A stretch of DNA of 64,000 bases from Circinella umbellata (Eukaryota; Mucoromycota; Mucoromycetes; Mucorales; Lichtheimiaceae). This document shows positions 12,266 to 24,856 of the stretch, one piece after another (positions within the stretch are counted from its first letter, which is position 1; every line of letters begins with the position of its first letter). Made by a program: the position numbers and the translations under genes. The notes under the pieces were generated by a model. That model did not search any database. It had not been told where the DNA came from and saw only the letters and a list, made by a program, of their open reading frames with translations. The stretch covers positions 248,001 through 312,000 of the forward strand of contig JAIWNF010000016.1 in the NCBI GenBank assembly GCA_025093555.1, read 5' to 3'.

Positions 12266-14024
12266 CCATTCCCTCCCCCCATTTGATCGATTAAAAGTCA
12301 TCGTTGACAAGTTTGGATTGGCGATAAAAAAGCCTGCCTTTAGAAACATAAAGACCGCTGCGAATAGGGGAGCTTATAACTCAAACATGCACTACTACGC
12401 CAAGTAGAATACTACCGAAAAACTTTTTTTTTTTTGGATATAATAATTCTACTCTATTTTTCGTTATTTTGATTGTGAAAAAGAAATAAAGGTAACTTCA
12501 CACATCTCCCCCCCGGCACTCCCAGCCCATTTGCCTGCGCGCGCGCAAAAATAAAAAAAAAATGTGACATCAATGAATCAGTTGCTTTTATGCACCATCC
12601 AAAATTTTCATTTCAATAATTCCGCATGGTCGGAACCAAGGTTTCCGGGATTTTGCTTGCTATTTTATTGAACTATTGCTTTTGCTGATCAAATATTCCT
12701 TTTCAATAATTGCTATTTTAAAAAATAAAAACGCGCAATAAATAAATAAACAATACAGATTAATATAACATTATATTTCTTTAAGATCATTCATTCATTA
12801 TTATCATCATCATCACCCCCCCTTTCTCTTTTTTTGTGCTCCTTTTTTTTTCTGTAAATACTATTGTAAACTCTTGAATAATCACAACAACAACAAAAGA
12901 AAAGAACAGGGTTAGTTATTATCCCGTGTATAATTATGATGAATTCCCCATTCCTAATAATCGATTTTCTTCTTAAACAAAAACGTATGACGACGAAACT
13001 ACAATGTCTTATTTGAATGGGGGAAAAGGCGGTTTGATCGGAGGGTTCTTAAGTGTGTAAATCAAATACATATTCCTTTGCGGTGCTACAATTGTACTCC
13101 AAATACATCAGAGTTAAAAAAAAAAAGACTGGGCACCCAGTAACAAAACCAAGTGAAACGTGGTATGACCCAACTTGGACATATTCTTCGAAAAAAAAAA
13201 GGTTAGAACCTGTTCTTTTCAAAAAAAAGTCAAATGAGTTGGCTGAAGAGAAATAATAACTATATAGTCATCACCAAAGTAAAACATGAAGATAGTAAAT
13301 AATATTATCATCACATTGCGTAGTACAATTATTGTTGTTACTGTTATTATCCGAAAAGTAACCCTTGAGGTATTAATAACCCATAGCAACTAAATAGTTC
13401 AATTTATATAGGTTTTTTTTTTTTGGCCCTAGTTGAATGACTTCTTGTGTGTGCTTAAAAACAAAAGAAAAACTCCTTCTCCCCTTTTTATTACATTTCA
13501 TTCCCCTCCCCAACTTCCCCCCCGGGGGCTTACCAGATCGTAGCCATGATAAATAGAATAATGAATATAAACAACCAATCCCATTATGCAAAGAACAGGG
13601 TTTTTTTTAACCTGGAGAGAATCATCAAGGGGAATTACTAAGTTTACTTTTTTTGTAAAACGATAATAATGATACGTAGTTATACGATCATTTATTTATT
13701 TATTTTTCAAAAAAAATAGGGTTGTTACTTATGTTACTATTATTGACAAGGTGGATGGGTTAAAAAGTACCTTTGGGGCTATAAAAGATTTACACGAAAC
13801 ACCAACAGTGACCGATCCTGTAACACCCTTTCACAAGATTAACCTTTTCAAGTTTTGTAAGAAGAAGAAAAAAAACCCCCTTTATAACTGGTTCTTTTCA
13901 TGTCACATCATTCGTGACATGTCTCACAAATGTAGCGTTTTTTTTTTCTGGCAATGGTCACTCATCTTCTTTCACTCAACGAAACAATTATTTCTTGTTC
14001 TTGTTCTTTGCAGCTCAGCTTTTC

Positions 14025-14048
14025 AAAAAAAAAAAAAAACTCCTTTTC

Positions 14049-14079
<31 letters not shown>

Positions 14080-14168
14080 GTTGCATTTCCCTTGTACTTT
14101 TTTATTCGTATCTTTAATTCTCAAACAATATTAAAAAAAAGAAAGAAAGAAAGAAAGAAAGAAAGAAA
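14025..14168. repeat. Poly-A tracts followed by a (GAAA)n run
   Basis: Two poly-A tracts (about 14 and 29 bases) lie close together and are followed at 14139-14168 by a tetranucleotide GAAA/AAAG run. This could be simple-sequence expansion or the tail of an old retroposed element. No retroelement coding sequence was seen upstream. Confidence 0.6.
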
Positions 14169-17100
14169 TGGATATGCAAACTAAATTGTATATACAACCT
14201 ACATAATACATGGTACATTTACTCCAAGTGATGTTGAAAACTTGGCGGGGGTAAAGTAAAAGAAAAGGGGTGTGAAGCATGCTGAAAAATTAGAAGAACA
14301 ACATTTTGAAGCATTTTTTTTTTGTTTTACAAACCAAAAGTCGCATAATTGTTGTTATTGTTGTATCACACTTTTTAACACGGATAATAAACTTTATTTT
14401 TAATGCTATTATACGGATGGATTGTTATTACGGAGTTTTATAATAGGTGATGCACACACAAAAACGGATGTTCTGATCGACCATAAATGTGTGCTTTCTT
14501 TTTTTTTCTTTTAGTTTCAGCCGCAGGATGATCTTGTAGAATATTATGTAGTAATTCAAAATTTTGTTCTTCTAATCAGGAAGGAAAGTGTTGTTCCTGA
14601 TTTCTGATTTGGTCGATTCTTTTATCCGTGTTAATGTTTTTATCATTTATCTATTACATTTCTCGTATTTGAGAACATGATTGAAATCATTGATTGTTAC
14701 GTACTTGAATATATATTTATATAAGAAGGATTATAGTTGATGTATAAAAATAGGTTCTGACAATATTATGCATTCAAGTACAATTAATATTAGTTATTCC
14801 TGGACATCAGATGATGTATATTTTTGTAATGATCAGTGTTGTTGATGTACAATATACCAGTCTTAACACAGTTAAAACAGTGTATGGGATAGACCAGTTT
14901 CATTAGGCGGGACTTGTTCTAATTACCATAAATTCACATAGTGAAATGTTAAGATTTGAACATAACTCTGTTGCCAGGCAATATCTTTGATGATCCATTC
15001 AAAGATTACCCTGTTTATATAGGTTTTTTTCTTACTTGTTGCTTGCTTTCCAAAGGTGTCAGTATAAAAAATTATATTTCTAATTTATTGAAAATAACTT
15101 TCATATATGTCGTGCTATTATAAATAACAAATCAATACGCTGATCCTCTAATTTCTTCATACCATCAATATTATGAGCGGTCCCACTGTGTTTTAGAATT
15201 CATTTTTACGTCTTAAATATAAGTTCTTGGTATGGATAAAGAAAAACATAGTATAACGCACCCCCCCCATATGTATCATAAGTTATAGTAGTGATAATAA
15301 TGAAAATGAACATGATACTGCTATTAATTCCATTATTACATATGTCTTGTATTTTCAACCTTCCCTTAAACATTTTTTTTTTTTTTTTGGAAAAAAAGAA
15401 GAATAAATTGATGAGTATAGTAAAAGTCCATACGTAATAAACATATAAAGAAATAATGATCTACATTCACTTCTATTATCACAGTAATCCTTTTATCATT
15501 CTATACATCTTCACTCATACCTGGTTTTATTTTTGCAATGGGATGTTTACCAGATAATTCTTAATCTGCACGTTCAAAAGTTGTTAGTCTTTCTAACAAA
15601 TTAATAGTAATCTGCTTATTTTATGAATTTGACATACAAATCATATGCTCAAACATCTTCAACCATACTATTCTTTCTTTTTGAACACAAGTTTTTTCCA
15701 TGCTACAAAAAAAAAATGAGAGCATTGTGCAATAGGATATATATCAATGATCCAGAAAATAACTTAATATCCTAATAATGTAAAAGTCAAAGTTCATGGA
15801 GTATTTTTTTTTTTTGGCTAAGAGAGAGAATTCTTCTGTTTACATTTACATGAGAGATTCTATTTAAAAAAGGATACTAGGTCGTCAACTATGAAATATG
15901 GATATTAGCTGAATTAATGAAAAAATATTTATTTCTGAGAGGAGCAAATATCACACGGCATATATAATAATTTATATAGAAAGCATTTTATTAATCTTTT
16001 TAAAACAATTTTACAAACATTCGCAACGTTGGAATCATATGATTTTGTTCTAATTTAAAACAAGGGGGTGGGTAAACGAGAACAAGTGATTGTTCTTATT
16101 CATGCGGTTTTTTTTGTAGTTACGTAAAGAATACGTATATATACTAGCTAAAAAGGAACACCAGAGAGTTATGAAATTGGAAATTATCTCGAAACCGTGG
16201 TTATTGCTCTACAAAGAAAAAAAAATTGGTATTGACAAAATATATTGTCCTATTTTCTCGGAAATAATAAGTGTTCACCGATATATATTCATAATGTAGA
16301 TAAAATGTTTTAGTTATATACAGCACCATTGAGTATGCCTCTCTACGTTCAAAGGCACAATAAATAGTATTCGAATTAGTAAAAACATACATATCATGGA
16401 AAAAAGAAACAAAAATAATTATTTTTGTAGCCATGCACCCATTGGTCTGACGCAAAAACCTCTACCTATGATCAGCACTGGGGGATAATTTCATAGCTTC
16501 ATTTCATTTAAGATAACTTCAATCTATTATAAGCATGTTTTGATTTCAATCCTTAAAATTGAATGTAAAAGTGGGTATATATTGATAGGTAACTAGAAAA
16601 TGATTTGTGGCCAAATATGAAGAAATAGAATACATAACATAAAGTTATATTAACATTACTTGTACTGTTCACAATCTTGTAGATACGTAGATAAGATATT
16701 ATTTTATAATTCATTTCGAAGAAAAGGTACAAATATGTATACGTAATATACAAAAAAAAATTGAAACATTCGTTTTTATCCCTCTTTGTTTTTATGCTAT
16801 GTCCACCATATTATTGAACAGAAAGCGGAGCAAATACAATAATAAAGTTGATAAATGAAATTAAAATGACTAAAGGAAGAGTGATTTGAAAAACCATTGT
16901 TGTTGTTGATACTTCTTCAAAAAGTTCCAATGAAAAACTAACACATAAAATAATCAATATCGTGACCCAAAACATGGACATAAAGTCCAGTTGAGATACG
17001 ATAAACTAAATCATAAAAAATAAAATTATTTTCCCATGGTAAATGTTGCCGAAAAAGAAACAAAAAGTTAATAATAAACTTACGTAAAATTCAACTAGAG

Positions 17101-18173
17101 TTCTTGTTGTTGTTGATGATGGCAGTATAATATATAAAATACTTTTTTGTAGAAAACAAAAAAAATAAATAAGTTCTATTTTATAAAATTATTTGTATTT
17201 ATAATGTTTCAAATAAAACAGGGGCTGGGGAAAATACCCTCTCCAAAAAAAATAGCATTAAAGGATCATTTGTTTCCAAATTCTCAATTAATCATCGATA
17301 GACCTTACATAGAATGAAAATCTTTCAAATGTAAATGCATAAATAGTGTATGTAGCATAAAGGACGCGCAGAGCTTAAAGCCTAGCTATAATTAATCAGT
17401 ATGATATAAAAACATATTTATCGTTAGTCATTTGTCATTTCTTGTAGTCCTACTGATTGCCACATATGATTATTACTACTATTATTATCACAGTACTGCA
17501 ACCGTCAATATAATTCCTGGAAGTATCATGAGTTGTATATTCTATATCAAAACACCACCATTATATGTATATATCATTTCTTAGCACATTTGGGAAATAG
17601 AGCCAATAAAACCTTTATTTGAAAACTTGGGATGTGCCATAATGGAGGTGAACTTATATAAATAAAAAGTTCGTTGGTGTATTCTTGTGAAATATAATAA
17701 TACTATTAATAATAATTATAATAAAGAAGCAGTTTAAACTGCTAATAAAAATAAAAACGGAATAACTAAGAGGAGGTTCTAGTAAGAGCAAAAGCGACGA
17801 AGTTAGAAACCAAATTTTGTTAACTGTTCCTTTTTTTAATATTATTGTATATAAATTTTGTCACGTGATCCTTTTTATTCATTAACAATTAGGACCCTCC
17901 CCCTTGCTGTATTTATGGGATATGAAATAATTATACCAGGTGAGTTGTTAATCTTAAAAAAAAAATAACATATTAATGATAAAGATTATCTTTAAGAGTA
18001 TGTGGTATTTAATTTTATTCCTTTTTTTTTATGAATCGCTCTCTTCCTTTTTTACGCCGCTAAAAATACTACTGTATCATAAGTTATAATAAGTGTGTAT
18101 ATCTATTTACCTCCAACTCTTTCTATCCTCTTTTCTTGTTGCTTGGTTTTCTTTCTTTTATGATTTATTATAC

Positions 18174-20039
18174 ATGTTACCAATAGTATCAGTATCTGAA
18201 ACGACAACATCACCGAATTTTAAAGACAGTGTATCTGTTTATGACTATGTCCAAAAACGTCGTACAGGATACTACTTTCGACGAAACAAGTACAGCAAAT
18301 ATCGACAAAAGATATTACAAGCAGTTCAAGCAAGATGCGTTGCCACCTTATCCGAGAATCCTATTGATATAAAAGGACATGATAAAATATTTACATCTAC
18401 ATGGATCAGTATGTCTTCATCTTTTTTTTCTATATATAGAAGAGATTCTTTTTAATACGTATACACAAAAAATGATTCATTAACAAGATAAAATAAATTA
18501 TACAGATAGTAAAAATGTAGTTGTTGGGACTAAAGAGAATAAGGTAAATCGATGGCTATTTACATATTTATTAACAAGAGTAAGAAAAAAATTGTCGTTT
18601 ACACTAAATATATAAATAAAAGCTTCTTGTACTTGATATTACGAACAACGTTCATCAATGGACAAGTATCCCATTGATAAAAAACAATGACTCGACATCT
18701 TCAACATCTAGTTGGCAACAACGTGTCAGTAAAAGTATGGATGTACGAACGAGAAGTTGTGCTAATGATAACGGACAAAATAATAAAGGAAGCCAAAGTG
18801 GTAGTAACAATAATTATAGTAACAATGTTGAAGAAAGTGACAATCACCATGGTGACGAAGAAAATAATATATTTTTGCGTGAACCAATTACCCCAACAAG
18901 TATTCGACAACGTTTTGGACAACCAATGAGAGAAGGAAGAAGAGTATCACCACCAATAAATTCCACTGCAATAGGATCAGGCGAACAACATTTAATTCAT
19001 CAATATCAACAACAATTAAAGAAATGTGATGGTATTCGAAGTTTATCCGTGAACCCGAGTAAAACGTTACTTGCAGTTGGCCTGGCGGATCCACCTGTAG
19101 TAATGGTATACCGTCTTTCAGATTTTACTCCGATGGGGATCACTGTACGTGACCATCGTGATGCAGTTTTTAGTGTTCAATGGTTAGATGACAGTACTTT
19201 TGTAACTGGGTCACGCGATGGCTCACTGGGTTTATGGAAATGTAATAACAACGATTATGTTAATATTACTAAAGATGGATTAGAAAAAGTACCCCGACTC
19301 TGGTCAAGTAATAATGATGAATATGCTTCAAGGATTCGAGACACTAAATTAATTGGATCAACAACAGTAGCAAGTTTAGCAGCAAATGGGATTGTACAGA
19401 TCTGGGATTTAGATCAACGTCAAAAGGTTTTCATTTATGCAATTAAAAAATTAATAAGAAAAAAAGAGAAAAGGGCGGAGGAAGACGAAAATTAATAATA
19501 TTTACATCTCATTTCTTCTTCATAAATAGCAAAAAAATATCAAATTATGGCATACCCAAGAGCTTGTATGCATGGCACCGCAACAACAAGGTAGAGAATT
19601 GAGTGATAGAAAAGGTCTATTGGCTGTCGGATCACAAGAACATGTCACTTTACTAGATCCACGACTTTCGTCAGCCTCTTCTGCAGCACAAGAATTTCCT
19701 TCTCAAGATCAAGATTGGGGTGTACGGTCATTAGCATTTCAAAATTATATTGTGACATGCGGTGGAGGATTGGGACGTGTTTCATTTTATGATATACGTA
19801 ACAAAGCTTTTATACCTTCCCACACAACAACATCATCAACATCATTTTGTTCAGTATCATCGGGTTGGCTGGATGAATCAAGTTCTATTTATCAAACCTA
19901 TTTCAATGGTCAACATCGATTGATGCCTCAGGCAGTTTATACATTAGAGTATAGTCCTGATGATTCAAGAAAATTATTTACTGCAGGCGGACCCATTCAA
20001 AGTTCTTTACGTGGATGTTATGCTGCACTATGGTGCTAA
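18174..20039 (+). CDS. DCAF12-like WD40 protein, candidate CUL4-DDB1 substrate receptor
   Basis: The protein aligns along its length with animal DCAF12 (WDR40A), which recruits substrates to the CUL4-DDB1 ubiquitin ligase. Exons 18174-18408, 18506-18543, 18623-19426, 19530-20039 give 528 residues. Matching blocks: DKIFTSTWINSKNVVVGTKENKLLVLDI, SLSVNPSKTLLAVG, the WD-like repeat ending in FVTGSRDGSLGLWK, LAVGSQEHVTLLDPR, GLGRVSFYDIR, and the family's C-terminal PQAVYTLEYSPDDSRKLF followed by GGP and CYAALWC. Residues about 110-215 are a disordered Ser/Asn/Gly insert not seen in animal proteins. The third intron uses a weak donor (GTTTTC), but it is the only one I found that restores frame and homology. 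I chose 18174 over 18093 because the upstream 27 codons are hydrophobic and T-rich, resembling leader DNA. Confidence 0.87.
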
Positions 20040-20558
20040 GATTTTGATATTAACAAAGCGGACTATTATCATGTTCATCACGTCGTAGCACTATTTAATA
20101 TTATTTACATATTATATAGACTTTTATCTTTATACGTATGCATCTATTATACGAAAAAATTATATTTACATATATCCTTTGACTGCTGGGCACTCACGAA
20201 TCGTTTTAAGTTTTATTGCAAGAAACTTTTCTAATTGAATTTTATTACACGATTTGCTCAATTTTCGCTTGAAAAATAGAAATGTTTTACTTTTTAAGAG
20301 ATTATAAATCACATTGACATATATCATATAACAAGAATTACAGTGTGATAAACGATTTACAATATACTACAAGAAACAAAATAGACACGTATTAACAAAC
20401 TTTACTGATTATTAATGTATGGATTTTGTGTTAAAGAGTACAATACTTGTGATGCTGTATAATTATATACGTAATCAGCAGGAATGTTATGATTTATATG
20501 TTTTTACTGCGTGTATAATATAAAGTAAATACGTAATTCAAATGAAAAGTATAATATA

Positions 20559-20584
20559 CGCTTTTATGCAAAGCATAAAATGCG
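20559..20584. repeat. Short inverted repeat (hairpin)
   Basis: CGCTTTTATGC and its near-complement GCATAAAATGCG are separated by three A residues, giving an 11-bp stem with one bulged T. It may be a terminator-like stem, a decayed element end, or chance in AT-rich DNA. Confidence 0.5.
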
Positions 20585-22125
20585 TTTTACAGTAGATGTA
20601 CATACTATTTTATCTACGTACGTAGTATTATAGGAGAAATGAATAACATTATGGATAGTAGTATATATGCGGTATCTCTCTTTTATTATTAGGTCTGTTT
20701 TTAAAAGTAATTAAAATTCTATCTAGTCCTTATAACTTTCGCATTCCCTTCACTTTTACGCCAAAAATGGGCATGTAAGTTTGAAATTAACAGAGTTCCA
20801 CTACAACTACTTATCTTGCTATAGTAGATTACGAAAAAAAAAGGTATTAATTCTTTTTTTTCTTTAGAATATTTTATATTTGAATATAGAAGAGATAAAG
20901 AGGGTCTGTGCTTTTTTCGGAGCTAGTTGTGAAATAATGAGTGACAAGGAAGTTTGAAAATATTTAGGATCGGCGTAGAACGACTTAATACTTTAATCAT
21001 TTTGAACTGTTTTTCTTTTTTATCATCCCCTTTATGTTTCTTCATACAAACTTATTGCTAAGCAACATCACATACCCCCCTTTTCCTGTATTTGAAAATC
21101 AAGTCATCACTATGGAAATTCAAGATTTTGAAAAATGGTCACGAAAAAAAAATTATAAAAAGGAGCAACTCTTTTCTTCTTTTTTTATTCTTTAAATCGT
21201 ATTTGTGAGATTTTTTACTACTTTTTTTTTGCCCATTGCACGCTAATAATCATGGGAACAAAAAGAGAGTTTTTTTATGTATTAAACACGTTAATGGCTA
21301 AAAGTACCAATATGTTATTCATTTATATTAAAAAAAAAATAAAAGGGATAATTACGCGCAACTAGGATAAGTATTATACCTTTAACAGCAAAATATGAAT
21401 AAAATAAATTACATAGGTACAACTGAACTTTTCGACTTATGTGGTTGGAAATACTTCATACGTATAAAATATTTTGGACATAAATTTCACTCAACTAAAT
21501 CAATTTTTTTACCTTTTTTTGTTGCAGTATGATATCATAAATAGTAGATAAAAAAAAACAGATAAAATGTAAAATCACATTGGTGAAGAAAAGTGATGTA
21601 TTTTTCTTGAATATTAAAACATTATTGCTTTGAATTTTATTCTACCAGAATAGATTATATTTAGATGATACATATATTACTAAGCTGGTAGTAAACTTTC
21701 ACAATTTCAAATATGCAATATATTAAATGTACACACTTCTTAATTACCAAGAAAATAACTTAATTTTGGATACTCTTTTAAATCAATCCATAATGTATCT
21801 ACTGTCTATTATCGAAAGACAAATGCTGCATAATTCATAAAACCCCGACAATATGCATTACTTGTTTATAAATTGATGACGAAAAAAATATATTGCGTCA
21901 GCATCTTAAAAAAAAGAGCAACCACGAGTAATAAGAAAGAGAGATCTCTATCTTACCTCTTTTCGCATCATTTATATCTTTTTTTTTTTGCTCTTCCTAT
22001 GGCACTATCATAATATAAAAAGTAATTCCTTACAGATTATACATAAGAAAAAAACGTGTACCTCGAAATTAAAAACCACCATTCGTGATTGATAAACATG
22101 GATTCAAAAATAACATTTACGAATA

Positions 22126-22453
22126 TTAAAATAATATACACGAAATCAAAAACACCATCGTTAATTCTTTCATATGAACAGCTTGCTCAATTTGCTCACG
22201 CTGATCCATATAATTTAACGCTGATTGGCTAAGCACAATGTTATATGGATATACAACTGAAAAAGGAACCATATGCCCTTTAATATCTTTACAAGAATGA
22301 CAGTGTTTCCGAGCATTCAGTGATTGTTGACGAAGAAGAGAGGCAAGAAGCAATTTACTTTCAAGGAGATAGGGTAATAGGTGATCTTTGGTTATTTTAA
22401 TAACACAAGAAGGTAACATCCACTGAGACTTGGTTATATCTTTAATAGTAATT
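22126..22453 (-). other. Orphan ORF, exon-like, function unknown
   Basis: The frame is open on the minus strand for about 108 codons. The methionine-started part (22419-22126) is 97 residues. Unlike the surrounding Phe/Ile/Lys-rich noise it has balanced composition, with a HCHSC motif and helical stretches such as YLLESKLLLASLLRQQSLNARK. It lies about 90 bp from a decayed fragment of the repeated gene family, on the opposite strand. I recognise no domain. It could be a remnant of the same or another accessory gene, or chance. Confidence 0.3.
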
Positions 22454-22544
22454 TAGAAATCATTATAAAGTTATCCTTTTTAGTACAATAATATTAACAA
22501 CGACATATTTAGACTTTGTCTATTGTATGGGTTATGGGTCTTAG

Positions 22545-22746
22545 TTAATTACTTCTACCACAAAAAAAGAAACAAAATGAAGTTTTCAAACAGATTCATG
22601 GTCCCTCACTACCGCAAGCTGTCAGAAATTGACAGATCTGATTACTAATATGAAGAACGAAAACAAATGGGAATTTAAAAGAGATGACAAGACGATCTCA
22701 TATTTGGAAAATGTCATGTTGACACATCAAAAAGTGCTCATTTGAT
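22545..22746 (+). pseudogene. Decayed fragment of the 45-kb family gene (exon 4)
   Basis: This stretch closely matches exon 4 of the intact gene at 45225-47429, reading in the plus direction. Shared landmarks are the ACCACAAAAAAAG start, ACTACCGCAA, the segment encoding NENKWEFKRDD, and the end at GTGCTCATTTGA. It carries small changes: a one-base shift near AAAGTGCTC and a stop directly after TCATTT. Homology is lost soon after 22746. No neighbouring exons of the family are present, so it is an isolated broken copy. Confidence 0.85.
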
Positions 22747-24545
22747 AAGAGATTCTTATACAATGGTAAATAACAAGATATTTTTACACATTGCCAAGAT
22801 ACAGTATCTTTCTATAAGCTATCAAGTATATTTACCAAGAAATATAATCGTTAGAAATATATAAATACCTATTATTAATTTTTGTTCTTATTTATTATAT
22901 TATTATTAAACTTATTTTCATATTATTACTCTATTTTATATATGACGTATATATCTTACACAAAAATATATTAATAATCTACTGTTAATGTTGTTCCCTT
23001 TTGATAAAATCTTATTAAAAATTTAATATGGTACAGTAGTATCTTTTTCGATTTAACGATAAGCAAAACTTCCTGTGTTTTCGAAGAGTGATATAGTAAC
23101 TTTTCTATACTTATAACTATAATATAAGTATACAGTATATATGTAGTGGCACTTTTCCACTAAAGAGTTATTGTATTTTCATGCTCATGTCTATGTGTAA
23201 TATAATTCTTGTGCACTTTTTCTTCAGTTACCATTGTTTATGGAAACACGTTAGTCACACCATTGAAATATGATATTGTATACTCACATACAAAAAGACA
23301 AATGAATTAGCGTGACAATTTTTGCGTTATAGAATATCCTTTTTTCCTTTCTGAACTAAAAGTTGTTATCAATTACTTCTTTTGTGTTTGATTCATTAAT
23401 ATACAATCACTCTTCATATTTTAACTGTATATCTACTAAAAGATGCTTACATTTTATTATCTACCCATTCACATCCAATCCGTGAAGAACACCACTTTTG
23501 TATAAACACATTTATTATAGACCCACGTACTCTTTTTTACTACGTCTCATTGATTAGCAGAACTTTATATATACTATATTCTGTCTAATCAGAATGAATA
23601 TGTAATACTACAGCATTAAATAATACTCTGATGAACACGAATATATCCTTATTATAAAGATATAATACATCAGTGTTATGATTTCTAAACAGCTTCAAAT
23701 ATACATCTATATGTACTATTTATAATATAAACGACAAAAAAAGAGAGAGAGAAATATATATAATACAAAGCATTTGGCCAGAAGGGATTGGGTGTATTAT
23801 CATTAATTGAGAGATGCTGCCGATTTATGTAGTAAAATATTGGTTTAATGGAAAATCGTTGTGATATATATAATATACTGGTCAAGGATTTTTCAATTAT
23901 TATGAATGTGAATCTTTTCAAACTATACGTAATAATGATAATGAGAAATCGAGACCATCACTCCCATTTTATAACAACATTTAGGGGAACATCCAGTAGT
24001 ATAAAAATGATGGTTATGAATGAATATATTCATTCTTCAAAAATGATATAAATATTTGTAATAAAATATGCACAATAGCTATTAGAAAAGAAAAAAGATG
24101 AAGACAACATGTTTTCAAATACGCTATCATATTCCGAATCGAAATAATACATAAGTCAAGTTAACATATATAGTATATGCCTGCTGTTATTTGTCTTTTA
24201 TTGTACTTCCATCTATATACTGTATATAGCTATATTATTATAAAATACTTATATCATATTATCAAGTATCACGAAATAACTAGTACGTATTTAAAACCTG
24301 TTTTATGATCTATAATGTGATAATTTCAAAACATAGAGAACGGTAGGATAGTAAGCAGTTGGACATCTAAATACATATAATACTCCAATCCTGTTATAAC
24401 TACTCTTTTATATAATATGAATGTACGATATGGTTATTTTTAATTTGACATGTGCTTTCGATAAGTTAATAAATTAATTCATTATCACCATACTACGTAC
24501 TACGTACTAAAGCCAAAAAAACATTACTCAAAGCAACGTTATTAT
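22747..24545. other. AT-rich gene-poor stretch
   Basis: No gene is supported. Very low GC, with many TATA-type alternations. A segment near 23031 (TACAGTAGTATC, followed by a GATTTAACGAT-like run) resembles the terminal sequences of pogo/Tc1-like elements, but no partner end was identified. TACGTACTACGTACTA clusters occur near 24493. Confidence 0.45.
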
Positions 24546-24797
24546 GTGCGGAATAAAAATAAACACGACCGCAGGATGGGACCTGCCGGTTATTCTAAAC
24601 AAAAGGGCCTCGTGCCCAGCGTAATAGAAGAGTGTGCCAAACAAGAAAAAGAAAGCCGATGCCAAGAGGTCTTTAGCTCAAGTCACGTTCAATGCCGTAG
24701 CAAATACCATTTTGAAGTCATTATATCGTCATTTATAATCATAAATCCACTTGTACCCGACCCCCTTTTTATCATGAATTTCAGTGGCGGTCAATAA
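24546..24797 (+). other. Orphan ORF with higher GC, function unknown
   Basis: An 83-codon frame whose central part (24570-24720) is visibly richer in G and C than the flanks and encodes a Glu/Lys/Gln-rich, Cys-containing segment. It sits between two pseudogene fragments. There is no recognised domain, and no clear partner exon. It may be a relic exon of an accessory gene. Confidence 0.25.
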
Positions 24798-24856
24798 AAT
24801 TCACTTTACAATGGTGCTTATTCTTTATATCTTTAAACAAAACAAAACGTACTTGA

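Larger units (their letters stand above)
11827..18173. other. 6.3-kb gene-poor region
   Basis: No supportable gene. It includes the upstream flank of the cyclin gene (purine-rich and G-rich tracts around 12000-12150), an AC microsatellite, a GCGCGCGC run near 12537, and A-rich tracts around 14025-14077 followed by GAAA repeats. Further on the DNA is plain AT-rich sequence with short frames lacking domain features or paired splice sites. A C run sits near 15261. The last few hundred bases should hold the DCAF12-like promoter. Confidence 0.55.
20040..22544. other. Gene-poor region downstream of the DCAF12-like gene
   Basis: AT-rich DNA without a supportable complete gene. It holds an imperfect hairpin at 20559-20584, a TACGTACGTA palindrome near 20620, and an orphan minus-strand ORF around 22126-22453 listed separately. 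Confidence 0.5.

Noticed and set aside
13053..14184. Several short ORFs including Lys-rich ones
   Set aside because: Composition is set by A and T runs; no paired splice sites or domain-like sequence.
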